Assembly (NCBI GenBank): GCA_949752745.1
Contig: OX457027.1
Span: 56,052,053 to 56,116,052, forward strand
Direction of reading: 5' to 3'
DNA length: 64,000 nt
DNA from: Protula sp. h YS-2021
Taxonomy: Eukaryota; Annelida; Polychaeta; Sabellida; Serpulidae
Below are positions 56,221 through 64,000 of the stretch, one piece after another. The notes beneath the pieces are model-generated. The model was given only the letters and a program-made list of their open reading frames with translations, was not told where the DNA came from and made no database searches. Positions within the stretch are counted from its first letter, which is position 1. Each line of letters opens with the position of its first letter. A program made the translations under genes and the position numbers.

Positions 56221-56714
56221 CCGGTGTCCCAGGATATCTTGGCCCCCGTATATCTTGGCCCCCCGGACAAGATATCCTAGGATATCTTGGCCCCCTTTGG
56301 GATATCTTGGCCCCCCTAGGGCGGCCAAGATATACTAGGATATCTTGGCCCCTCTTAAATAATTCCACATGAAAACTTCACTTGAAAGAAGTGTCAGTCA
56401 GTGTTTCATGTTTGGTTGATGTATGTGTGATCACTCATTCAATAGTCTTTTCTCGCATTGTCACGGAAAAGAAGGAATGTGTCCGGTGTCCCAGGATATC
56501 TTGGCCCCCGTATATCTTGGCCCCCCGGACAAGATATCCTAGGATATCTTGGCCCCCTTTGGGATATCTTGGCCCCCCTAGGGCGGCCAAGATATACTAG
56601 GATATCTTGGCCCCTCTTAAATAATTCCACATGAAAACTTCACTTGAAAGAAGTGTCAGTCAGTGTTTCATGTTTGGTTGATGTATGTGTGATCACTCAT
56701 TCAATAGTCTTTTA
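56191..56714. repeat. 262-bp tandem duplication
   Basis: 56191-56452 and 56453-56714 are essentially identical. The unit includes about 30 bp of Tc1-like transposase plus the left part of the CTTGGCCCC insertion, so the duplication happened after that insertion and is recent. Confidence 0.9.
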
Positions 56715-56884
56715 AGAAATTAGTGTAAAGTTTAGTGTAATGAGAAATAAATCATATAAATAGGCATTCTTTTTATTTTTCTATTATCTGGGGGCCAAGA
56801 TATACCAATGTACCTTGGCTTCCAAAGGGGGGCCAAGATACCCTAAAGGGGGCCAAGATATCCTAGGATATCCTGTTACACCGG
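56221..56884. mobile_element. Insertion with CCGGTGT ends and CTTGGCCCC repeats
   Basis: Begins CCGGTGTCCCAGGATATC and ends with the inverse of CCGGTGTAACAGGATATC. The ends are filled with GGATATCTTGGCCCCC and its inverse. It interrupts the Tc1-like transposase frame. No coding capacity. A 262-bp tandem duplication lies inside and overlaps its left edge. Confidence 0.65.
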
Positions 56885-57321
56885 ACCTATGGCCCCCGCA
56901 TATGGCATCACATGAAAGGCAACAATTTCATCACGATATATGAGTTTAGGTTACCATAAATCTTACCATTATTACTGATCCCTCCCCAGACTATCACACA
57001 GCCACCACCGTACAGTTCCATCCGATTAACAACATTAGCATTATGTCGCCGCTCGCCAGTCCGACGCCATACCCTGCTAGTCCGATTAATTGGCTAGAGA
57101 CAAAACTTGGCCTCGTCTGTGAAAAACAGGAGTTCCGATGATTCCTGGTCCATCGCGCATGTTGGTTTGCCTATAGCAGGTGGTTCGCCATGTGTTGCGG
57201 CGTTAGTTGCGGCTTTAACTTTGCTCTTCTTGAATGAAATCCACTTTGTTTTAAACGATTTCGCGCAGCCCTTTCTGAGAATGTCACAGCGCTTGCTCCA
57301 CGGAGTCAGGGCAGCTGTCAT
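56885..57321 (-). pseudogene. Tc1-like transposase, middle part
   Basis: The minus strand reads RAARNRLKQSGFHSRRAK in one frame, then LLFFTDEAKFCL in another, then TSRVWRRTGERRHN and LYGGGCVIVWGGIS. FTDEAKF has the first catalytic aspartate. Frameshifts and stops show decay. Its upstream end is cut by the large insertion at 57322. Confidence 0.78.
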
Positions 57322-58289
57322 CGAGGAGCGTCAATACCACCTGGTGGCACTGAGGTGCTTGGTGGCACTGAGGTGCCTGGCTATAAATATATTATTTATT
57401 CAATTTATGCATCCAAAATAATTATTCAGTGATACTGTTGAGGCTTTTCACAACCACCTCCCAACGTTTCTAAAAATATATGTTTATCTGTTGTCGTTTT
57501 CAGAAAATAACAACATAAGTGTGCATTGAAACATGAATAACCTTTGAAAACGTTTTCCACACTTGGCTTTATCTTCAGTTCTTTAAGAACCCACTCGAAT
57601 ATTGACAATAAATTAGGACACATTGGTTCAAGGGTCAGGAACCACTTTTGGACCACTCAGTTCTTCGAAATTGAAAGTGGTGGCGCTGAGGTCAGTAGGT
57701 GGCACTGACGCTCCTCGCTATTAAATCCTTCCAAACTGCTTCATTTCGTCATCGTTATATCTTAAGCAGGAGAGAAAAATATATCAGCTTTGTAAAAATG
57801 GTCCAAGACCACTTTTGGACCATCAAATATAATGATGTCATAGGTGGTGGCACTGAGGACCCTGAAAATTTGAAAACGTTTTCCACACTTGGCTTTATCT
57901 TTAATTTTTAAAAAACCCACTCGAATATTGACAATAAATTAGGACACATTGGTTCAAGGGTCAGAAACCACTTTTCGGCCACTCATTTCTTCGAAATTGA
58001 AAGTGGTGGCGCTGAGGTCCCTAGGTGGCACTGAGAGCTCCAGCTTTCTTTGCTTCAAAATGCGAGCTTAGGTTGTAGTTTGCTGAAAGAAGCGTTCAAA
58101 TCTAAAATCGATGCTCACTATCCGAAAAAAGGTGAAGAGGTGGTGCTGGGTGCCGGTTGTGGCACTCAGGACCCGGTGGTGGCAGACGACCCGGTGGTGT
58201 CACTGAGGGGATGGGATGATATCAGAGACTCTGGGTGGCATCAGAGCTTTCTGTTACAAGCATGGCAGAAACAGGAGGCTCAGTATACA

Positions 58290-59930
58290 AGGCCAGCCAT
58301 CGTTTGCTAGCAACCCCCACTGCGTCAAGTGCAGGTCTGTGGAAGGATTAATACTATGCGAGGAGCAGGAGACATGCATTGAAAGTGAGCATCTCTATCA
58401 TGGGGAGTAGAAGGCCATAGCGTCAAACTGTACGAAAAACCAGAGATGTGAATAGTTGCGCGAGGAACGCAAAAAAGCAGAAGGCTGTTCTGAATCTAAG
58501 GATACGCCTCTATTAGAATCTTTGGCGGCTCTAGCATCAGAGGAAACTCAGCTAACTGAGCCCCGGCTAGGCAAGAAAGCTAAGATGAATCGCTCCGTGA
58601 CTTCAGAGACAGTAACCGAGTTAGACACAGAGGACAGAGAGCAACTGAGAGAGGCCTGGCTCTCGTCGCAACCCTCCTGTTGATATCCATCTACAGGGGG
58701 TACAGCGACTAAGAAATTATCCGGCTCCTAGCGATCGCCGAGAAAGGACAGCAGTACTGGAGGGACCCAGTGGGGGCACGCAGACGTCCAATCCGCACCC
58801 CATCTCTCCCCATCCTTACCGTTTCAGGATATCTTTCTGCAGAGACGACGCGAATTTTGCCGGACGATATAACGTTCAGTGATGTAATTAAGAAATGACA
58901 CGACTGAAATTACAACCCCATGCGCAAAAAAGAGGATCCTCCCGTTCGGCTGAACTCTCTAAGTGAAGAGTCAGAGCAGGAGTCATTTATGACTCAGACA
59001 ACTGGTGCCGGAGTTGCCAAATGCATGGCTCCCAGGTAGAGAGAATTCCAGCAAATGGACTGGGATGAGGGCAAGATCATAGCGCGACTTCATCCATCTA
59101 ACGGGAATAAGATCTGTAACGTATAGATCTGCGGACAAAGGAACAGTGTAAATGCCCAGAGTAAAACCAGACTCGGAAATCCCCTTGTGGAAAAAACCTA
59201 AAACCTGGCTGGTCCTCGGTCAAAGGAGACATTCTAGACATTTTGAGTCAACCAGATCTGTTCCCTATTCAAGACGCAAGAGAATGTCACCCTGGAAAAC
59301 AGAGCTTTATGCCACGGCTTAGCGATGATGTCTCGCCCCAGACGTCCCTGTTAAAGAACCACTTCCTCTAGGGGTCGCTTCAAGAAGCAGCACAGAGGGG
59401 AAAAGTCTGCACTTCAGTCACGCCACCACTTCCCTTCAGGCAAGAGACAGAGGCGACAGGAGGACAGTGCCACCGCTCACCATACCTCACAGTAATGCAG
59501 ATAGCAACGAACTACGTCACAGTGTGGAGATGAAGGACTCATCTCCAGGCGATGTTTACTACAGGATACGAGGGAGCTAGTGAGCTGTAAAATCGTTGGG
59601 TTATCCATATCGGCCTACCACCCCCTTGCTGTCAATTAGACGGATGTGTCGTCCAAAGGGTGGAGTTTCTACTTAAAAGGAAAGCTGTGGAAGGACACCT
59701 GAGCCCCATCCCCTCTTAAAGTTCAAACATATAAATTGGCTAGAACTAAGAGTTGTGTGGTTTGCAATCACCCAACTGCTCCCCAGCCTGGAAAACAGGC
59801 CAGTAAACGTGATGCTGGACAACTCAACAGCAGTGGCTTATCTCCACAAGCAATGAGGCACCTATTCAGTCGAGCAGTTGACAGGGGAAATCCCCCTACC
59901 TGCATCTATTTGCAAATCCCCTAACCCATC
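58290..59930 (+). pseudogene. Third DIRS-like retrotransposon remnant (ORF1 to RNase H)
   Basis: GC-richer than its surroundings, with broken + strand frames. Early part: SNPHCVKCRSVEGLILCEEQ-type and a charged frame at 58456-58683 that may be ORF1. Later part (59585-59910): WSFYLKGKLWKDT, then NWLELRVVWFAITQLLPSLE, then VMLDNSTAVAYLHKQ, the RNase H core of DIRS elements. RT motifs are missing, so Pol is internally deleted. The RNase H start matches the remnant near 19850. Confidence 0.65.
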
Positions 59931-59939
59931 AAATTCCTA

Positions 59940-61470
59940 TATATCTGTCCCTGCTCTTAGCTTTTGCGAAATAAAACTATCATTTTCTTTTTAAAACGCT
60001 CTTAGGAGTGAAAGCATAGTTCGAGTTTTCCACCTTTAGGCCTTCGGTTACGCACCCTTATCCATCCTTACTACAAACTCGCTTGGACGGGGGAGGGGAG
60101 AGGGCACTGAGGTAAAAAAGGAATTAGGTAATTTGTTGTAACTCAGTCTTAAACACTCGAGTGTTTCCTTTATTGCCCAATAAGGCAATTTTTGGCAATG
60201 TTTATTTACATTGTAGGCCTAGATGTGTAGAGAAGTTCGATTCACAATTTTGCGTCAATTACCGCAGGTAGAGAACGCGAACTACGCTTTCACTCGTAAA
60301 AAGGGCGCTTTGCGAAGTAAAAAGATGGTTTTTTATTATTATAACGGTTTATTCTTACGGAAAATACATAATCTAAAATTAAAAAATGATCGGGTCTACA
60401 GTACCTCCACCGGGTCCTCAGTGCCACCAACGTGTCCGCAGTACCACCACGTCACTTTTTATTTCTCCCCGACCGAGGGGAGACATATAGTGTTTGTACG
60501 TTCTGTGTGTGCATGTGTGTGTATATATATGTATGTGTGTGTGGGTGTTTGTGTCAGTCTGTTGTGATCAAAATGTTGTGTGTAAAATATCTCGAGAACG
60601 AAAAGTCCGATCAATTTTAAACTTGGCCTGTTTATTAATTGGATAGGTCGGACGGTTCTGTCAACGTTCAATTATTAGGGAAGGCGTATGACGTCATTAC
60701 TACGTAAAATTTCTCAGCCGCTGAACATCGGAAAAAGTTGAAACTTGGTGGGAATGCTCCTTGTTACTTTCGAAAGATTCTGTCAGACATGACCGGACAT
60801 CATTGGGCAAAATTATCGCGATAACGAAAAATCGAATCGTCTTTCCGCTCCATCCTTCGCCTCCGTCCCCACACCCCCAGCCCCGCTTTCTCCTTTTGTC
60901 GGTTCTCTTGTTAACTAAGATATTATTAACTGCGCTTGGGATTTCAGCGTTTTTCAGAAGATTCTCCAATGTTTCTGCATTGTTTAGACATACTTGAAAA
61001 CATAAACTGAACAAATATCGATCATTGGCTGTTTTTGAGCGTTATTCACCTACAGCTATTAGCGGGTTTTCATTTGGCTACTAATCTGTTCCATATATGG
61101 AAATAATTACGTAACCGTTCGCAATGCTTGCAAACCTGGAACTAGCTTTCACTTCTAATACTAATGCTATGACAAACAGTGTGCCATTTTGACACCAAAC
61201 TGCCTTCTCCCACTTTCGCACCAAGGTGGGTGATAGGTGGCACAGGATGTTTTTCTAGTGCTTTTTGGCCGGCGGGAATGTATGAAGACAAGGTATATGT
61301 TTTGGCTATAATTACAGTTAGTGCACAAACATTTACGGCAACGTTGGCTAAAATGGTTAAGGTTCATGTTAGATAGCTGAAGGGGAGGGGGTTGGTTAAG
61401 GTAAGCAAAAACTTATTTTTAACTGCCACCTATTTTTAGCTGCCACCATAAAGTAAAATCTGCTTGTAGT
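59940..61470. other. Interior of the large insertion, mostly unrecognised
   Basis: Has a block of GTACCTCCACCGGGTCCTCA-like motifs (60398-60455), a GT/TATA microsatellite (60505-60560) and no supported gene. Confidence 0.35.
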
Positions 61471-61479
61471 GGACAGCCT

Positions 61480-61690
61480 CCAGTTTCGGTCAAGACGTAC
61501 GGTAAAACCTACCTGTTTTGACCAACTTCCAGGCCGGACGAACGAAATTCAAGTAAAACATCTGCAATGATCAACTTCAAAACCGGGATAAAAAGACGTA
61601 CAGTAAAAATTGTTTTATCGACCACCACCTGAAACCGGACAAAAAGACGTTCAGTAAAAGCTCTTTGGTGACCACCTCCTAGACCCCTAA
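61480..61690. repeat. About four 45-55-bp units, pogo/Tigger-like end
   Basis: Units contain AAGACGTACAGTAAAA followed by 'gACCACCxCC', similar to ends of pogo/Tigger-type elements but tandemly repeated. No transposase adjoins. Confidence 0.4.
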
Positions 61691-62870
61691 AACAACTAAA
61701 TCTAAAATTGTATTAAATAAAGATTGAAATACCTACAATTCAAGTCACGTACTCAACCCTTCCAACATTCGAAAAAGTGATACACAACCCGACTACTGGG
61801 CAAATGGTTTTCATTTATATAAAGTAAAATTTATTATTATTCTGAACATAGTACAGAGTTGTTCAAATAAAACTTTGTGACAGCAATGTCGGGGGAAATA
61901 GAAAACTTGAAAATGTTTACTAGTGAATTTTGGTATTAGTCGGGATACATTTGTTTTTGTTCACAAAAATAAAATATTAATAATAGGTATCGAATGAAAG
62001 TATGTGATATAAGCCTATACTCTCATGTTTTGTGTGCACTGGCCGCTCTAGTTTCGGAAAGTGAGCATTGATTTTTAATTTTGAAAGCTTCTTTCAGCGG
62101 CAAAAATACCTAATTTAGCATTTCGAAGCAAAAAAACTTTGGGACTTCAGTACCACCACCAATGACTTCGGTATATTTGATGGTCCAAAAGTGGTCTTGG
62201 ACCATTTTTACAAAGCAGATATATTTTTCTCTCCTGCTTAAGATATAACGATGACGGAATGAAGCATTTTGGAAGGATTTAATAGCGAGGAGCGTCAGTG
62301 CCACCTAGGGACCTCAGCGCCACCACTTTCAATTTCGAAGAACTGAGTGGTCCAAAAGGGGTTCCTGACCCTTGAACCAATGTGTCCTGATTTATTGTCA
62401 ATATTCGAGTGGGTTTTTAAAAAATTGAACATAAAGCCAAGTGTGGAAAACGTTTCAAAGGCCATTTGTGTTTCAATGCACATTTATGTTGTTATTTTCT
62501 GAAAACGAAAAGAGAAAAACATACATTTTTGGAAACGGTAAGAGGGGGTTGTGGAAAGCCCAAACAGTATCACTGAATAATTATTTTGGATGCAGAAATT
62601 GAATAAATAATATATTTATAGCCAGGCACCTCAGTGCCACCAGGGACCTCAGCGCCACCAAGCACCTCAGTGCCACCAGGTGGTATTGATGCTCCTCGCT
62701 GACAGCAGCCTCTCCTGGCTCCACGGGAAGTGACAATTTGATTGCGGAGATCTTTACCTAGAGGATAATTGAGTTTGTTTCAGAACCACAAAATTTTCGT
62801 ATTTATTGTACGAATTCCGAAGCTTTTTTTTCATTTTATTGATGCAGAAAAATTGAGGTTTTGCTGACAA

Positions 62871-63314
62871 TTATTCACAGGAAATTAGACCACTTCTCGC
62901 CATAAAATGCAGCGATATGTTGTAGCTTAAAATTGCGTTGAATATACGAAAAATACAGTACATTCCGTACGAGTTTAGTGAGTTAAAGTGACCAATGAGT
63001 TTCCGATTTCGTGCCGCACTGGTCATAATATTCCGATCTTCCCGCCTCGATGTCACCCGCCGTGGCCCAATTCGTGGTAGACCATCACAACCACCAGTCT
63101 GGTTGAATTTCCTCCAAACCTTTGAAGCTGCAGACTGAGTAATGCCCAGAGAAATGGCATCATCTCGTTGCTTTTTTTCGACCTGTAACTGACCGATTAT
63201 CACGGCGGACTTTACTGATTTCGTGCGTTTTCGCCATTTCAAAAGCCGATTAGAACCGAGCGTTGCATGTCTTGAACAAGACAAAACGGACAGTATATTC
63301 ACTGCGTCGACCAT
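62871..63314 (-). pseudogene. Tc1-like transposase, N-terminal part
   Basis: Minus-strand frame with KRTKSVKSAVIIGQLQVEKK, then AISLGITQSAASKVWRKFNQ and GCDGLPRIGPRRVTSRREDR. These form the paired-type double helix-turn-helix and the GRPRxTxxREDR linker of Tc1 transposases (here GPRRVTSRRED). It is the start of the same gene whose rest lies at 57321-55903, displaced by the 5.4-kb insertion. Confidence 0.82.
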
Positions 63315-63817
63315 TTTTCAATGTGTGAAAAACATTCAATCAAATTTCATTCACTGGTCATGTTATGCCGTTTAAAATACTGACTTGCAATTTTCAGGTT
63401 TAAAATCGGTAATGAAAAAGTGGAAATTGCAAATAAAGGGATTGTGAAAAAATGAATGTTTTGTGTCTCATGTCTTCAGACCATCAGATTTCTTTTCCCT
63501 GTACTTCAGTTCGCCACACAATATTACATTGTCTCAATATGGATCGCCAAAAACGCATTCCACAATTTATTCCACGACTGTATGTATATGGCCCCTAAAA
63601 TGCACCGCTAACCCTGTTTACAGTAAAATTAACTCGCAGCCGACTATTATAGCATGTCTCGAAAACGCCTAATATCATGGAATGGAATTGAGCATTGTAG
63701 ATTTTCCTGGCAAAAAGTACCCAAAGCATCTATTATATTTCAAGATGGGATATCAGGGATCAAATCTGCCGTTTTGGATGGGCAATGCATTACATAGGCA
63801 TTGTGAATGATAGAGAA

Positions 63818-63850
63818 CTAGACCGATTTCGCCGCCGAGTAGCGAAACTT
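63818..63850 (-). mobile_element. Helentron-like 3' end (inverted)
   Basis: On the minus strand a hairpin (TTTCGC / GCGAAA) is followed by TCGGTCTAG and T. It is the same ending as at 51805 and 53144. The element would extend to higher coordinates and leaves the window. Confidence 0.45.
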
Positions 63851-63977
63851 ACACTTGCGATGACAATATGTCGGTATTATATTCAGAAGGACACCATTCC
63901 TATGACAAATTGTGACATTAAAATCAGTATATTTTTCACATCAACATAAGGATGCAGCATATGTTATATTCTTTCCC

Positions 63978-64000
63978 CCTTTCTCTCTCTCTCTCTCTCT
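63978..64000. repeat. (CT)n microsatellite at window end
   Basis: CTCTCT repeat running off the window. Confidence 0.95.

Larger units (their letters stand above)
57322..62698. mobile_element. 5.4-kb insertion with long inverted arms and GTGGCACTGAGG repeats
   Basis: Inserted in the Tc1-like transposase gene. The outer arms (57322-about 57870 and about 62125-62698) are inverted and highly similar. Each begins CGAGGAGC(G/A)TCAATACCACC, and each contains an inner unit closed by the inverse GGCACTGACGCTCCTCG (57322-57717 and 62286-62698), so each arm looks like a 400-bp MITE. GGTGGCACTGAGG-type motifs recur throughout. Part of the left arm (57548-57705) is repeated at 57876-58035. The interior holds a DIRS remnant and other repeats. 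Confidence 0.7.
55708..63580 (-). mobile_element. Composite Tc1-like transposon, flanked by TA, with nested insertions
   Basis: Left end 55708 (CAGTCGTGGAATGAATTGTG) and right end 63580 (its reverse complement with few changes) are inverted repeats of about 200 bp, each bordered by TA, the Tc1/mariner target. Between them a Tc1-type transposase on the minus strand is in pieces: N-terminal part 63314-62871, middle 57321-56885, catalytic C-terminus 56220-55903. The breaks are two later insertions at 56221-56884 and 57322-62698. An intact parent would be about 1.8 kb. Confidence 0.8.

Noticed and set aside
56078..56600. Frames rich in PRISWPP and YLGPP on both strands
   Set aside because: They are translations of the CTTGGCCCC repeat and its tandem duplication.

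Overview
This is a eukaryotic, almost certainly metazoan, genomic window. It is AT-rich, carries one long spliced gene on the + strand, and the rest is introns and intergenic DNA packed with decayed mobile elements, microsatellites and minisatellites. The mix (DIRS-like tyrosine-recombinase retrotransposons, Tc1-like transposons, a MULE remnant, Helentron-like hairpin ends, and many repeats built on TGACCTTGACC) together with the gene family points to a marine invertebrate, probably a lophotrochozoan such as a mollusc. The species cannot be fixed from the sequence.

The one convincing host gene is a NIT-domain guanylate cyclase (about 3.4-36.0 kb, + strand). I reconstructed 12 coding exons whose phases all agree and which give 519 residues plus stop. 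They encode most of an extracellular NIT (nitrate/nitrite-sensing-type) domain, one membrane span, a dimerisation helix and a complete class III guanylate cyclase domain with its metal, guanine and transition-state residues. The N-terminal exon or exons were not found and probably lie upstream of the window. Intron 2 appears to use a GC donor. No second host gene could be supported downstream.

Layout: 0.4-2.9 kb, a decayed DIRS-like element (-). 3.4-36 kb, the cyclase gene; its introns hold an AT-rich palindromic repeat, a MULE remnant with terminal repeats made of 15-bp units (5.5-6.2 kb), AT microsatellites, a Helentron-like element containing a nested MITE (9.4-10.2 kb), a second DIRS remnant (19.1-21.3 kb, -) and a G-rich minisatellite just before exon 5. 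36-55 kb, intergenic repeats: a palindrome-bearing MITE family, a 399-bp tandem duplication, a 1.4-kb array of a 39-bp unit, a Tc1-like pseudogene, and arrays of nuclear-receptor-like half-sites ending in Helentron-like hairpins. 55.7-63.6 kb, a composite: a Tc1-like transposon with about 200-bp inverted ends and flanking TA, split by two insertions, the larger of which carries 0.4-0.57-kb inverted arms and encloses a DIRS remnant.

The repeats do not form a pathway with the cyclase; they have expanded its introns. The most interesting biology is the atypical cyclase and the nested architecture of the mobile elements.
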